Assembly (NCBI RefSeq): GCF_004514475.2
Contig: NZ_MYFO02000005.1
Location: 186,001-250,000, forward strand
Origin: Paenibacillus athensensis
GTDB lineage: Bacteria; Bacillota; Bacilli; Paenibacillales; NBRC-103111
Direction of reading: 5' to 3'
Length of the DNA stretch: 64,000 bases
The position numbers and the translations under genes were made by a program. The notes beneath the pieces were generated by a model, which was not told where the DNA came from, searched no databases, and saw nothing but the letters and a program-made list of their open reading frames with translations. Positions 43,584 to 53,293 of this stretch are shown here, piece after piece. Position 1 is the stretch's first letter. Each line of letters begins with the position of its first letter.

Positions 43584-44843
43584 ATGCAAGAAAAGCCGTC
43601 TGGTTACGTGACCGTTCAGCAGCGCAGCAACAGATGGGTACTGATCGATGCGCAAGGCCGGCCGTTTGTGTCCAAAGGCATTTGCCATGCGACGCACCGC
43701 GGCGAAAAAGAACCGGCCACCGGCCGCAATCCGTACCGCGAAGCCGTGGAGCAGCAGTATCCGGACCCGGCAAGCTGGGCGGCGGATACCGCCAAACAAT
43801 TGCGGCAGCTTGGCTTCAACTCCGCTGGATTATGGTGCAGCGAGGAGTTGCTCAACGAGCGGCTTTACCATATCGCCATTTTGCCGCTGGCCCGCGAGGA
43901 CTGGCAGACCGGCACGGTCGACGACTATTTCTGTGCGGAGTTCGTGGAACACGCCGATCGGATAGCTCGCGAGACGATAACCGGGAAGGGCTACGCCAGC
44001 GATCCCGGCCTTATTGGCTACTGCACGGGCGGCGAGATGCGCTGGGGCCCTGACTGGCGCAGCCCGCGTTCCATCGTCTTCGATTATTTGAATTTTGCCG
44101 CCGATCGCCCCGGCAAGCAAGCCGTCATCGGCTTTTTCCGGGAGCTGTACAAAGACGATATCCGGCTGTTCAACAAGCATTGGAAGCAGCGATTTACCAC
44201 CTGGCGGGAGGCGCTGGCCGGACAAAGCTACCGCAAACGGAGCCAAGCAGCCAAGGTGCATGAAAATGAAGTGCTCGGCCGCATCGCCAAGCGCTATTTC
44301 CGGATAGCCGCGGAAACGGTGCGCCGTTACGATCCCAACCACCTGCTGCTGGGCGTGCGTTTTCTATCCAGCTTGACCCCGCGTTGCGTCGTCGAGGCTT
44401 GCGGCGACTATGTTGATGTCGTGACCGTCAATCATTACCAGCTGCTGCTCGGTATGGAGAAGCTGGGGCCGTATCTGTCGGGAACTGTGCGCACCGGCAG
44501 CTTTCTCGAGGAATTTCACCGCTTGACCGGCAAGCCGCTGCTGGTCAGCGAGTTCGGCTATCGCGTTAAGGAGCGAGGTACGCGCCGGCGCTACAGCCCC
44601 GTCGGCTTTCCGACGTTTCACAGCGATCGAAGCCGTGGCAAAGCTGCGCTGCGCTTCATCCGCGGACTTGCTGGAACGCCGTATACGGTAGGCTGGCATT
44701 TGTTCCAGTGGGCCGACCAGCCGCCACAGGGCCGCTTCGACGGGCAGAACAGCCGCTTTGGTCTGGTTGACGTCGACAACCGGCTGCACACTGAATACGC
44801 CGATTATATCCGGCAAGCGAACGGATTCCCTTCATCAGTCTGA
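43584..44843 (+). CDS. Glycosidase-like protein (TIM-barrel clan GH-A type)
   Basis: A 419-residue cytosolic protein without a signal peptide. GICHATHRGEKEPATGRNPYREAVEQQYPDPASWAADTAKQLRQLGFNSAGLW resembles the start of agarase/GH-A-clan enzymes. DPGLIGYCTGGEMRWGPDW could provide the acid/base Glu near strand 4, and LLVSEFGYRV the nucleophile Glu near strand 7. The C-terminal half has VGWHLFQWADQPPQGR. It is not assigned to a family. ATG follows AAGGAGGG. It is divergent from the MarR gene, so its expression may be sugar-inducible. Confidence 0.75.
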   Translation: MQEKPSGYVTVQQRSNRWVLIDAQGRPFVSKGICHATHRGEKEPATGRNPYREAVEQQYPDPASWAADTAKQLRQLGFNSAGLWCSEELLNERLYHIAILPLAREDWQTGTVDDYFCAEFVEHADRIARETITGKGYASDPGLIGYCTGGEMRWGPDWRSPRSIVFDYLNFAADRPGKQAVIGFFRELYKDDIRLFNKHWKQRFTTWREALAGQSYRKRSQAAKVHENEVLGRIAKRYFRIAAETVRRYDPNHLLLGVRFLSSLTPRCVVEACGDYVDVVTVNHYQLLLGMEKLGPYLSGTVRTGSFLEEFHRLTGKPLLVSEFGYRVKERGTRRRYSPVGFPTFHSDRSRGKAALRFIRGLAGTPYTVGWHLFQWADQPPQGRFDGQNSRFGLVDVDNRLHTEYADYIRQANGFPSSV

Positions 44844-44889
44844 GAACGCCAGACAGCTGGCCCCTCCGGACAATAAAGGGCTCGGAATA

Positions 44890-44912
44890 GGCAACTTCGG
44901 GTTGTTTTTGTA
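44890..44912 (+). terminator. Possible small terminator after the glycosidase-like gene
   Basis: CAAC-TTCGG-GTTG hairpin followed by TTTTTG, about 50 bases after the stop. Confidence 0.5.
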
Positions 44913-44970
44913 TACTAAATACGACATCCGTGTGATATAATCGTTTCATACCCCGTTAACGGAGATGTCT

Positions 44971-46407
44971 ATGAAACTTAAACTGCTGGCGCTGGCTGCA
45001 CTCACGGCCGCTTGTGCGCTGAATTATGCCGCGACCGCTACACCCGATCAGGACCCGTTCCTCATTACCGATTACAGCCGGCTTCACCCGGTCAAGGTGG
45101 AAAGAATCGAGCATGGACATGAAGAGGAGCAGCTTGTAGAGCTAGTCAAGGAAGCGCGCGACCGCAAGCTGACAATCTCGATCGCCGGTCAACGGCACAG
45201 TCAAGGCGGCCATACCTATTATAAAGACGGACTCGTCGTCGATATGACGCCGTTTAATCGCATACTCGCCGTCGACCCGCAGCGCAAGACGGTTCGCGTA
45301 CAAGCCGGGGCGACCTGGAAGGACGTGCAGGATGCCGTCAATCCGTACGGACTTGCTGTTAAAACAATGCAATCGCAAAATATTTTTACCGTCGGAGGCT
45401 CCATCAGCATTAACGCCCACGGGCGCGACATTCGCAACGGCTCCTTGATCAAAAGCGTCGAATCCTTCCGCTTGCTGACAGCCGACGGGCATATTCTTCC
45501 TGTCAGCCGTACGGAGAATGCCGATTTGTTCCCGCTGGCTCTCGGCGGCTACGGCTTGTTCGGCATCATTCTCGACGTAACGCTAAGCCTGACCGACGAC
45601 GAGCTGTATCGGACCGCAGCGGACATCATGACCGTTGACGAATATAGCAATTATTTCCGCAGCCGGGTTCAGGCCGACCCGGACGTCCGCATGCACATCG
45701 CGCGCATATCCGTTGCCCCGGAAAGCTTTTTAACCGATATGTACGCAATCAATTACCGTCTGGAGCGGGATCAGCCGCTGAGCGGCCATAACCGCCTGCA
45801 AACGAAGGAAGCTTGGGTTGCGCCGCTCAAGCTGCTTTTTCAGTTAAACCGTTCGTTTGACTGGGGCAAAACGCAGCTTTGGTCGCTGCAAAAAAATTAC
45901 TTCGCCGGCTCGGGAACGCTCATCAGCCGCAACAACGCCATGCGCTCAGATTCCGGTTTCATGGAATACCGTCAGGCCGGAAGCAACGATCTGCTGCAGG
46001 AGTATTTCATTCCAGTCGACGCCTTTGCCGATTTTGTCCGCGATATGCGTAGCGACCTGCAGGCCGAACCGCTGAATCTACTGAACATCACCGTCCGTTA
46101 CGTCAATGAAGACCGCGAAGCCGCCTTGTCCTATGCCACAACCGATATGTTCGCTCTCGTCTGCCTGTTCAACGTACCGCTTTCCGCAGAAGATCAGGCT
46201 GAGACCGGAAAGGGCATCCGGCGCATTCTCGATTCAGTGCTGAAGCATGGCGGCACGTATTACTTACCGTATGCCGCCTACCCGACGGAGCAGCAATTTC
46301 ACGCCGCTTACCCCGAATACGCCGCTGTGAAGAAAGCCAAAGATCGCTGGGACCCCGACCGCTTGTTTATGAACTACTTTTATGAGCAATACCTTCAAGG
46401 AGAGTGA
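44971..46407 (+). CDS. FAD-linked oxidase (FAD_binding_4 family), exported or membrane-attached
   Basis: A 478-residue flavoprotein of the GlcD/L-gulonolactone-oxidase type. An N-terminal hydrophobic segment (MKLKLLALAALTAACALNYAATA) is a signal or possible lipobox (TAAC, atypical). The FAD-binding half has SIAGQRHSQGGHTYYKDGLVVDM and the diphosphate-binding FTVGGSISINAHGRDIRNGSLIKSVESFRLLTADG. The C-terminal part ends RWDPDRLFMNYFYEQYL. The best start is the ATG six bases after GGAG (an ATG two codons earlier is possible). Substrate unknown. It overlaps nothing but ends eight bases before the MFS start. Confidence 0.9.
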   Translation: MKLKLLALAALTAACALNYAATATPDQDPFLITDYSRLHPVKVERIEHGHEEEQLVELVKEARDRKLTISIAGQRHSQGGHTYYKDGLVVDMTPFNRILAVDPQRKTVRVQAGATWKDVQDAVNPYGLAVKTMQSQNIFTVGGSISINAHGRDIRNGSLIKSVESFRLLTADGHILPVSRTENADLFPLALGGYGLFGIILDVTLSLTDDELYRTAADIMTVDEYSNYFRSRVQADPDVRMHIARISVAPESFLTDMYAINYRLERDQPLSGHNRLQTKEAWVAPLKLLFQLNRSFDWGKTQLWSLQKNYFAGSGTLISRNNAMRSDSGFMEYRQAGSNDLLQEYFIPVDAFADFVRDMRSDLQAEPLNLLNITVRYVNEDREAALSYATTDMFALVCLFNVPLSAEDQAETGKGIRRILDSVLKHGGTYYLPYAAYPTEQQFHAAYPEYAAVKKAKDRWDPDRLFMNYFYEQYLQGE

Positions 46408-46414
46408 CGATACG

Positions 46415-47152
46415 ATGAAGCTGCGCTGGCTCATCCGCTCGCAGAGCATAGCCACGCTCGCCGCGGGCATGATCTACCCGTACTACCTGTTGTTTCTCAA
46501 AAATCTCGGCAACAGCTATTCCAAATACGGCTTGGCTTTTGCTGTATTTACCATCAGCTCGGCCGCTGCCGCCCATTGGCTCGCCCCGTTCGTCGACCGC
46601 CACGGCCGGCTGCTGCTCGCCCTCAGCTCGTTTGGCATGACGGCTGCCATGCTGCTGTTCCCTTGGGCCGGCGCCTACATATGGGTGCTTGGCCTGCAGC
46701 TGCTCATGGGCTTGTGCGCCGCCATGCAAAAAATGAGCGAGCGGCTGCTGCTCGCCGACCATACCGAGCCGGGCGCGCGCGGCCGCTTGCTGGGCTCGTA
46801 TCAATTCTGGACCTCCGTATCGTCCGGCTTCGCCGTTGTGTTCGGAGGTTATCTCATCGATTGGCTGACCATCGATGTTCTGTTCTACCTGAGCGCATTG
46901 CTATATGCGCTCAGCGGCTGGGCCGTGCTGCGCGCGGCACGGCAAACAGCCCCGCCCCCTGCGGGTAGGGCTCATCTGCTGCCGGCCACGCGCCGCTGCC
47001 GGAGTAAAGCCGCCGGCGCGCGTAGCCGGCCCGACCGGGTATACATCCCCCGCTACCACATATACACAATGCCGCCAATAATCGCGGCCCACAGCAATGC
47101 CCCAAGCACAACGCCGACAATCAGCCCTTTACCAATCACCGAATGTTCATGA
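46415..47152 (+). pseudogene. Truncated MFS transporter (N-terminal half only)
   Basis: The first about 190 residues are an MFS transporter half: MKLRWLIRSQSIATLAAGMIYPYYLLFLKNLGNSYSKYGLAFAVFTISSAAAAHWLAPFVDRHGRLLLALSSFG, motif A-like VDRHGR, six membrane segments ending at LYALSGWAVLRAARQ. After that the frame turns into low-complexity Arg/Ala/Pro sequence (TAPPPAGRAHLLPATRRCRSKAAG...). It finally runs antisense through the 41-residue gene at 47053-47178. A full transporter needs 12 segments, so the 3' half is lost. The break is near 46985. Ribosome site AAGGAG precedes the start at 46415. Confidence 0.7.
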
Positions 47153-47178
47153 TGGAAAGCGTCTTCATGATCAATCAT
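47053..47178 (-). CDS. 41-residue single-pass membrane peptide
   Basis: Short gene read directly from the bases: MIDHEDAFHHEHSVIG, then a membrane helix of about 20 residues (GLIVGVVLGALLWAAIIGGI) ending VYMW. GGGGAGG lies nine bases before the ATG. The His/Asp/Glu-rich N-terminus could bind metal. Function unknown. It is antisense to the 3' end of the broken MFS frame, which supports the view that the MFS tail is not translated usefully. Confidence 0.65.
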   Translation of the reverse strand: MIDHEDAFHHEHSVIGKGLIVGVVLGALLWAAIIGGIVYMW

Positions 47179-47239
47179 ACAAGAAAACCTCCCCGTACCA
47201 AGTATATGCCTTAGTATGGGGAAGTTTCCCACGAATTAT

Positions 47240-47263
47240 GCTGTCGAAATGAATTTTCGCAGC
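47240..47263 (-). terminator. Hairpin at the 3' end of the glycan cluster
   Basis: GCTG-x-CGAAA...TTTTCG-x-AGC inverted repeat directly after the sugar-transferase stop; no clear T-tract follows, so it is a weak candidate for the cluster's transcript end. Confidence 0.4.
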
Positions 47264-48670
47264 TCAATATGCATTTTTATTAATGAAACCATTCACCACG
47301 GTTTTCCAGATGATTTTCAGATCAAATAAAAAAGACCAGTTTTCGATGTAAAAAATGTCGTGCTTAATCCGTTCTTCAATCGACGTATCCCCGCGCAAGC
47401 CGTTGCTTTGCGCCCATCCGGTAATGCCCGGGCGGATATGATGCTTGACCATGTATTTGGGGATTTCTTCCTTGAACTGGTCAACAAAATGCGGACGCTC
47501 CGGCCTTGGTCCCACAACACTCATATGGCCGAACAACACATTAAAAAACTGCGGCAGCTCGTCCAGACTTGTCTTGCGCAAAAACGTTCCGAACCACGTG
47601 CGCCGCGGATCGTTGGCTACGGTCCATTCCGTATCGGAATCCTGCTGCGAGCTGACCCGCATCGTCCGAAATTTGTACATCATGAACGTACGGCGGTTCA
47701 GTCCAACCCGCTCCTGCTTGAAAATAACCGGTCCCTCCGAAGTCAGCTTCACACCAACAGCAATCAGCAGCAGCAGCGGAAGCATGGCGATCAGCGCGCA
47801 TAAAGAAAACAGCACATCGAACCCGCGCTTGAGCGCGCGATTCGACAGCTCGTCGAGCGGAATGTCCCGCACATTAATTAAGGGCAAGCCTGCAAAATAA
47901 TCAAAATGAGGACGAGAAGGCAAATAATCGTAAAAATCTGGGATGATCATGGTCCGCACTCCAGCTTTCTCGCAAACGCTGATAATCTGACCGAATTTCG
48001 TGTGCGCCTCCAGCGGAAGCGCAATGACCACTTCATCCACCAATTGCGTTTGCAGCGTTTGCTCCAAATCGTCGGTTTTGCCGATAATCGGTTTATAATG
48101 CTTGTACGGGTACTCGTGCTGCTCGGCATAATCATCCAGAAACCCGGTAATTTCAAAGCCCAATTCGGGGTGCTGCCGCAAATTTTCATAAAAACGGCGG
48201 CCCAGCGAGCCCGCGCCCACAATCAGCACAAACTGCTGATTATAGCCTTTTTCGCGCAGCCGTTTCAGCGTTAATTTCAACAAATAACGATAAATCGAAA
48301 TAAAACAGATGCTGCCGACAAAAAATATGATCAGAAACGCCCGCGAAATATGGACCGCTTTAAAGAAAAACAGCAGGCTGAGCAAGCCAAAAATACTGAT
48401 GACGTGGACCTGCACAATCTTTAGCGCTTCATCGGAAAAACGCTTCTTGCGCTTGGGCGAATACAAAGAAAGAATATATCCCACACCTACGGCAATCAAG
48501 CCGTAAACGACGCTCCACAAAATATAATCGCGAAAAGGAAGCGGAGAATTGTAAGGAATCCAGCCGCTCTTGAATTTCAACCACCAGGAAAGCAAAAAGA
48601 TGATCTGAATGGTCACAAAATCGGTTAGCGCGTAGGCTTGGGACAGAAATTGTTGATTCCGGCGGATCAC
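47264..48670 (-). CDS. Undecaprenyl-phosphate sugar phosphotransferase (WcaJ/WbaP type)
   Basis: A 468-residue membrane enzyme that transfers a sugar-1-phosphate from a nucleotide sugar to undecaprenyl phosphate, the first step of glycan-repeat assembly. Four N-terminal helices are followed by a central NAD-like CoA-binding-type domain (FVLIVGAGSLGRRFYENLRQHPELGFEITGFLDD). The C-terminal transferase has FKQERVGLNRRTFMMYKFRTMRV, KTSLDELPQFFNVLFGHMSVVGPRPERPHFV and RPGITGWAQSNGLRGDTSIEERIKHD. The GTG start (VIRRNQQFL) fits the family N-terminus and lies six bases after GGGAGGT. It is the last gene of the leftward cluster. Confidence 0.93.
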   Translation of the reverse strand: MIRRNQQFLSQAYALTDFVTIQIIFLLSWWLKFKSGWIPYNSPLPFRDYILWSVVYGLIAVGVGYILSLYSPKRKKRFSDEALKIVQVHVISIFGLLSLLFFFKAVHISRAFLIIFFVGSICFISIYRYLLKLTLKRLREKGYNQQFVLIVGAGSLGRRFYENLRQHPELGFEITGFLDDYAEQHEYPYKHYKPIIGKTDDLEQTLQTQLVDEVVIALPLEAHTKFGQIISVCEKAGVRTMIIPDFYDYLPSRPHFDYFAGLPLINVRDIPLDELSNRALKRGFDVLFSLCALIAMLPLLLLIAVGVKLTSEGPVIFKQERVGLNRRTFMMYKFRTMRVSSQQDSDTEWTVANDPRRTWFGTFLRKTSLDELPQFFNVLFGHMSVVGPRPERPHFVDQFKEEIPKYMVKHHIRPGITGWAQSNGLRGDTSIEERIKHDIFYIENWSFLFDLKIIWKTVVNGFINKNAY

Positions 48671-48696
48671 TTTCATACCTCCCATGCAGGTTCAAC

Positions 48697-49569
48697 TTAA
48701 ACGGTTTGTCTCTTTATGATTACATTCTTAATAACGGCTGCTGTCAGCTTTACCGCAACGCCTGTATACACCAGACCGTTGATCCAGAAGGGATAACGGC
48801 TGCTATAATGCTTGTTGTGAAAAATCGCCATAGCGCGATGAAACTCATAGACGATTTTCAATGGCTTTCTGCGGCTGCTGGCTCCTTTGTGATGAATGAT
48901 GCGCGTACCCGGATAATAATAGACGTCCCAACCCGCTTGCTTGATTCGGTAGCACCAATCGATGTCTTCGCCATACATAAAAAACTGTTCGTCCAGCGGG
49001 CCGATCTGATCAATGACCGCTTTTCTCACGAGCATAAATGCCCCGACCAAACAATCGATCTTATGGGTTTGCTGCGGGTCCAAATAGCCAAGCTGATATT
49101 GATTGAACCGCGGCACGCGTGGAAATAATCGGGCTATACCAAACGCATAATAAAACGAAGCGGACGGTGTAGGAAATCCCCGTTTGCAAGCCTTGTCCAA
49201 CGAACCGTCAGGCAAATCCACCCTGCAGCCCCCTGCGCCGGCATGCGGATGCTCTTCCATGAAATCCGTCATCTTTTGCAGCGTATCGGCTTCCACAGTC
49301 GTGTCTGAATTCAACAGCAGCACATACCGGCCGTTAGCTAAAGCGATGCCTTGATTATTCGCTTTGGCAAAGCCGACGTTCTGACGATTCGCAATAACAC
49401 GCACCTGCGGGAAATGCTTCCGAATTTGCGATACCGAATCATCGGACGAATCATTGTCAATCACCGTCACTTCAAACTCATATTCGGTTTGCGACGCGTA
49501 CACGGATTGCAAGCACTCGAGCGTAAGCTTCCGTGTGTTGAAGCTGACAATGAGGATGCTGATATCCAC
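48697..49569 (-). CDS. Family 2 glycosyltransferase
   Basis: A 290-residue inverting glycosyltransferase (GT-A fold, rhamnosyltransferase-like). N-terminal DISILIVSFNTRKLTLECLQSVYAS is followed by the nucleotide-binding VTVIDNDSSDDS and NVGFAKANNQG, the DxD-type LNSDTTVEADTL and the acceptor-site GEDIDWCYRIKQAGWDVYYYPG. A C-terminal hydrophobic stretch (NGLVYTGVAVKLTAAVIKNVI) anchors it to the membrane. The GTG start is ten bases after GGAGGG. The donor may be the dTDP-rhamnose made by the four genes upstream. Confidence 0.92.
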   Translation of the reverse strand: MDISILIVSFNTRKLTLECLQSVYASQTEYEFEVTVIDNDSSDDSVSQIRKHFPQVRVIANRQNVGFAKANNQGIALANGRYVLLLNSDTTVEADTLQKMTDFMEEHPHAGAGGCRVDLPDGSLDKACKRGFPTPSASFYYAFGIARLFPRVPRFNQYQLGYLDPQQTHKIDCLVGAFMLVRKAVIDQIGPLDEQFFMYGEDIDWCYRIKQAGWDVYYYPGTRIIHHKGASSRRKPLKIVYEFHRAMAIFHNKHYSSRYPFWINGLVYTGVAVKLTAAVIKNVIIKRQTV

Positions 49570-49672
49570 TCAGCAACAACCCTCCAATAATTATTTCATC
49601 TTGAATCCATTATAACACGGATTGCCATGCAACTGGCAGTTGGCATTAAAAAGTAAAACAGCGGAAGGAAGC

Positions 49673-50521
49673 TCAGCTTTCGCCAAGCTCCCGCAGAAAA
49701 GCGCTTACCGCTTCAGGCCAAGGTCGCATTTCACTAAAGCCGTTAGTCCGAATGGCCATGTGATTCATCACGGAAAATCGCGGCCGCGGAGCTGGACGGG
49801 AAAATTGCTCTGTCGTGCATGGCTCCACCTCTACCGGGACAGCAGCTTGCTTGAATATTTCTTGAGCAAACTCATACCAGGAGCAACTGCCTGTATTCGA
49901 GGCATGGTAGATACCGTAACGCTCCGTCTGCACCAACTCACCTAAAAAAGCAGCGAGATCGATCGTATATGTCGGCGAACCAAACTGATCGTGAACAACC
50001 TGCAGCCGATCCTTGGTACGGCCCAGCATCAGCATCGTTTTCACAAAATTGGCCCCATGCTTGCCGAATACCCACGATGTCCGCACAATAAAATAACGGC
50101 TGCACAAAGACTGTAGCAGTTGTTCTCCCGCAAGCTTGGATTTACCGTAGACACTCTGGGGAAAAGTAGCATCGAATTCAGTATATGGCGTTGTTGCCGT
50201 GCCGTCGAATACGTAATCCGTACTAATGTAGACCACCTTGGCGCTGATCGCTTCCGCAGCTACAGCTATATTTCGCGTCCCCCACGCATTGACTGAATAG
50301 GCCAGATCCGTTTCGCTTTCAGCCAAATCCACCGCTGTATGCGCCGCGCAATGAATAATCGCTTCAGGCCGGATTGCCTGCAAGCAGGTCCGACAGGCTT
50401 GCAAATCGGTAATATCCAGCTCAGTTCGGCTCAAGCCGATAACCTCATGCTGCGCGCGCTGCAATGACTCCAGCACATCGCGGCCTAACTGCCCGCTAGC
50501 ACCTGTTACCGCGATTCTCAT
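49673..50521 (-). CDS. rfbD: dTDP-4-dehydrorhamnose reductase
   Basis: A 282-residue short-chain dehydrogenase that finishes dTDP-L-rhamnose synthesis. It has the nucleotide-binding [10 protein letters not shown] near the N-terminus, the catalytic [12 protein letters not shown], and the family's STDYVFDGT motif before it. It starts ATG after GGGGGAGG and overlaps the rfbB stop by four bases (ATGA), so the two are coupled. The gene order rfbA-rfbC-rfbB-rfbD is complete here. Confidence 0.95.
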   Translation of the reverse strand: MRIAVTGASGQLGRDVLESLQRAQHEVIGLSRTELDITDLQACRTCLQAIRPEAIIHCAAHTAVDLAESETDLAYSVNAWGTRNIAVAAEAISAKVVYISTDYVFDGTATTPYTEFDATFPQSVYGKSKLAGEQLLQSLCSRYFIVRTSWVFGKHGANFVKTMLMLGRTKDRLQVVHDQFGSPTYTIDLAAFLGELVQTERYGIYHASNTGSCSWYEFAQEIFKQAAVPVEVEPCTTEQFSRPAPRPRFSVMNHMAIRTNGFSEMRPWPEAVSAFLRELGES

Positions 50522-51540
50522 TGGTCCTCCCCCAAACGTTCTTGATATTGTCGGGAGAAGTAGTTGCGGTAGTCGCCGGACAAAATACGCTGCCACCATT
50601 CCTCATGACCCACATACCAGCGAATGGTTTCCTGTATACCGGACTCGAAATTGAACCGTGGATTCCAGCCCAGCTCTCGGCGAATCTTAGAGGCATCAAT
50701 CGCATATCGTCTATCATGGCCCGGACGATCTTTGACGAACTGGATTAACGACTCCGGCTTCCCCAGCGCCGCAAGGATCGTTTTCACGATGGTCAGGTTC
50801 GTCTTTTCGTTGTTTCCGCCAATATTGTATACGTCACCGGGAACGCCGCGATGCAAGACCAGATCAATGGCATTACAATGATCCTCTACATACAACCAGT
50901 CCCTTACATTCAATCCGTCCCCGTACACGGGAAGCGGCCGATCCGCCAAAGCATTGGCGATCATCAACGGAATCAGTTTTTCCGGAAACTGGTACGGACC
51001 GTAGTTGTTGGAACACCTCGTGATATTGACCGGCAGGCCAAAAGTTTCAAAATAAGCCCGCGCCAACAAATCCGACCCCGCCTTACTGGCCGAATACGGG
51101 CTGTTCGGTGCAAGCGGCGTTGTTTCACTAAACAGCCCGGTTGCTCCTAAAGTGCCATAGACCTCGTCCGTCGAGACGTGAACAAATTTCTGCACGCCAT
51201 ATTGCCTTGCCGCTTCAAGCAGCACCTGCGTTCCAAGCACATTCGTTTTCACAAATACATCGGGTTCCAGAATACTGCGATCGACATGCGATTCCGCAGC
51301 AAAATGAACGACAGCGTCGAGCCCCTGCTCGAACAAATCGTTCACTTGGTTTCGGTCTGTAATATCGCCTTGTACGAATCGATAGCCCGGCGCTGCTTCT
51401 ACTTCCGTCAGATTCTCCAGATTGCCCGCATAGGTCAAGGCATCCATATTCATCAGCTCATATTGCGGATAATGCTTGAGCATATAATGAACAAAATTGC
51501 TGCCGATAAAGCCGGCGCCGCCCGTTACCAGAATTCTCAT
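50518..51540 (-). CDS. rfbB: dTDP-glucose 4,6-dehydratase
   Basis: A 340-residue NAD+-dependent enzyme that converts dTDP-glucose to dTDP-4-keto-6-deoxyglucose. Motifs are [15 protein letters not shown] at the N-terminus, [24 protein letters not shown] with the SDR Thr, and the catalytic [15 protein letters not shown]. The start ATG follows AGGAGG. It is the second step in the dTDP-rhamnose block and is overlapped by rfbD. Confidence 0.96.
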   Translation of the reverse strand: MRILVTGGAGFIGSNFVHYMLKHYPQYELMNMDALTYAGNLENLTEVEAAPGYRFVQGDITDRNQVNDLFEQGLDAVVHFAAESHVDRSILEPDVFVKTNVLGTQVLLEAARQYGVQKFVHVSTDEVYGTLGATGLFSETTPLAPNSPYSASKAGSDLLARAYFETFGLPVNITRCSNNYGPYQFPEKLIPLMIANALADRPLPVYGDGLNVRDWLYVEDHCNAIDLVLHRGVPGDVYNIGGNNEKTNLTIVKTILAALGKPESLIQFVKDRPGHDRRYAIDASKIRRELGWNPRFNFESGIQETIRWYVGHEEWWQRILSGDYRNYFSRQYQERLGEDQ

Positions 51541-51558
51541 CAGATCAAACCTCCTGCT

Positions 51559-52107
51559 TTAGTTAACATGGATCTGGGCATCCTTCAGCAGCGGATGGTT
51601 GCGATCCTTTTCCGATAAGATCGGCTTCACAGCAGGCCAAGCAATGCCGATGGCCGGGTCGTCCCATCTAATACCACGATCATGCTCGGGAGAGTAGTAA
51701 TCATCCACCTTGTAAAGAACCTGCGTATTGGCAACAATCGTACAGAAACCGTGAGCAAACCCGCGGGGAATCAAGAGCTGCTGTTTGTTGCTTTCACTCA
51801 AAATGACGCCAAACCACTGACCGAACGTGGGCGAACCGGCTCGAATGTCAACCGCAACGTCGTAGATGGCGCCGGAAATGACGCGAACCAGCTTGGTTTG
51901 CGCCTTGGGCGGCAATTGATAATGCAATCCGCGCAGCACGCCCGGCTCTACCGATAGGGAATGATTGTCCTGAACAAATGCGAAGTCGATTCCCTGCTCC
52001 TTGAAGTTGTGACTGTTATAGCTCTCAAGAAAAAATCCCCGGTGATCCTCATGAACCTTCGGTCGGATTACATAAAGCCCTTCCAGTCCAGTCTTGACGA
52101 CTTCCAC
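51559..52107 (-). CDS. rfbC: dTDP-4-dehydrorhamnose 3,5-epimerase
   Basis: A 182-residue cupin that epimerises C3 and C5 of the keto-sugar. It has HEDHRGFFLESYNSHNF, the central GVLRGLHYQLPPKAQTKLVRVISGAIYDVAVDIRAGSPTFG with the active His, and the second conserved segment LLIPRGFAHGFCTIVANTQVLYKVDDYYSPEHDRGIRWDDP. The start ATG follows AGGAGACG. It lies 18 bases upstream of rfbB. Confidence 0.95.
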   Translation of the reverse strand: MEVVKTGLEGLYVIRPKVHEDHRGFFLESYNSHNFKEQGIDFAFVQDNHSLSVEPGVLRGLHYQLPPKAQTKLVRVISGAIYDVAVDIRAGSPTFGQWFGVILSESNKQQLLIPRGFAHGFCTIVANTQVLYKVDDYYSPEHDRGIRWDDPAIGIAWPAVKPILSEKDRNHPLLKDAQIHVN

Positions 52108-52118
52108 AACGTCTCCTC

Positions 52119-52862
52119 CTATAGCTTCAACTTTCCGAACTCTTCACCAAATACAATATCTTTGGCCAATTCATTCGCCTTTGCCAAAGAAGCATGGGTT
52201 CCGGCGTCCGTCCACCAGCCTTGCAATACATCATATGTCAATTCTTCCCGTTGGATATAGGCGTTGTTCACATCAGTAATTTCCAGCTCACCGCGGCCCG
52301 ACGGCTTTAACGTTTGAATGATATCGAATACCGAGCTGTCGTACATATAAATGCCGGTAACCGCATAGCCGCTTTTCGGTTGAGCCGGCTTCTCCTCAAT
52401 CGATACGATGTTGCTGCCAGAAAGCTCAGGAACGCCGTAACGCTGCGGATCGTGCACTTCCTGAATCAAAATTTTGGCACCGCGCTGCTGCTCGCGGAAA
52501 TTGTTCACGAACGGAGCAATGCTGTCTTCGAACACATTGTCACCCAAAATAACGACTACTTGATCGTTGCCCACGAAATGGCGCGCCAAACCCAGCGCCT
52601 GGGCAATGCCACCGGCTTCATCCTGAACCTTGTACGTAAAGGAAAGGCCCCAATCCGTACCGCTGCCAAGCAAGTTTACGACATCGCCCATATGCTCTTT
52701 ACCTGTGACGATCAGAATATCTTCAATCTCGGCCTGCTGCAGCTTTGCGATCGCATAAAAGATCATCGGATACTTGCCCACAGGCAGCAAATGTTTATTC
52801 GTCACTTTAGTTAACGGATATAACCGGGAGCCTGTGCCTCCAGCCAGAATGATTCCTTTCAT
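52119..52862 (-). CDS. rfbA: Glucose-1-phosphate thymidylyltransferase (short form)
   Basis: A 247-residue nucleotidyltransferase that makes dTDP-glucose. N-terminal GTGSRLYPLTKVTNKHLLPVGKYPMIFYAI is followed by EAGGIAQAL and the EEKPAQPKSGYAVTGIYMY metal/substrate region. It lacks the about 45-residue C-terminal allosteric helices of RmlA, like the short SpsI/StrD-type enzymes. ATG follows GGAGGG. It is the first of the four dTDP-rhamnose genes; the 25 bases upstream leave no room for a promoter beyond the GtrA gene. Confidence 0.95.
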   Translation of the reverse strand: MKGIILAGGTGSRLYPLTKVTNKHLLPVGKYPMIFYAIAKLQQAEIEDILIVTGKEHMGDVVNLLGSGTDWGLSFTYKVQDEAGGIAQALGLARHFVGNDQVVVILGDNVFEDSIAPFVNNFREQQRGAKILIQEVHDPQRYGVPELSGSNIVSIEEKPAQPKSGYAVTGIYMYDSSVFDIIQTLKPSGRGELEITDVNNAYIQREELTYDVLQGWWTDAGTHASLAKANELAKDIVFGEEFGKLKL

Positions 52863-52887
52863 ATATCGCCCTCCATATGTAGAGAAT

Positions 52888-53265
52888 TTACGTTGGTCGC
52901 TTGATAATAAGCTTACTTAGCAGGAACGTAACGGGTATCGTCAATATAATTACTAGCAGTGGAGCTAGCTTCGCGTTTAAACCCAACCGATTAATACATA
53001 TGTAAAGAATGACTTCACTTAAAATAAATTGAACACCATATACCAAAGGAAATTGCATGCCTTTTTTGATTGAAGGCTTGCTCTTGAACACAAAAAAAGT
53101 ATTCATAAAATAGGAAAATACTATACCGGCCGAATACCCGACAGCGTAAGCCATTGTATAATTAACCCAATGATCAAGCAGTAAATAAATCAGATAGGTC
53201 AAAAGGGTATTCAGCAAGCCTACAGCGACAAACTTAGCGAATTCCTTGGAAATAAGCTTTACCAA
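52888..53265 (-). CDS. GtrA-family membrane protein
   Basis: A 125-residue membrane protein with four helices. N-terminal EFAKFVAVGLLNTLLTYLIYLLL and GYSAGIVFSYFMNTFFVFKS are the GtrA hallmark. The family moves undecaprenyl-linked monosaccharides across the membrane. It is AT-rich compared with the core genes. Together with the GtrB-type gene at 55111 and the polytopic gene at 53294 it forms a three-component set that could add a side-chain sugar from a lipid carrier. Confidence 0.88.
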   Translation of the reverse strand: MVKLISKEFAKFVAVGLLNTLLTYLIYLLLDHWVNYTMAYAVGYSAGIVFSYFMNTFFVFKSKPSIKKGMQFPLVYGVQFILSEVILYICINRLGLNAKLAPLLVIILTIPVTFLLSKLIIKRPT

Positions 53266-53293
53266 GCGACCCGTTCTCCTTGCTTAACGCTCA

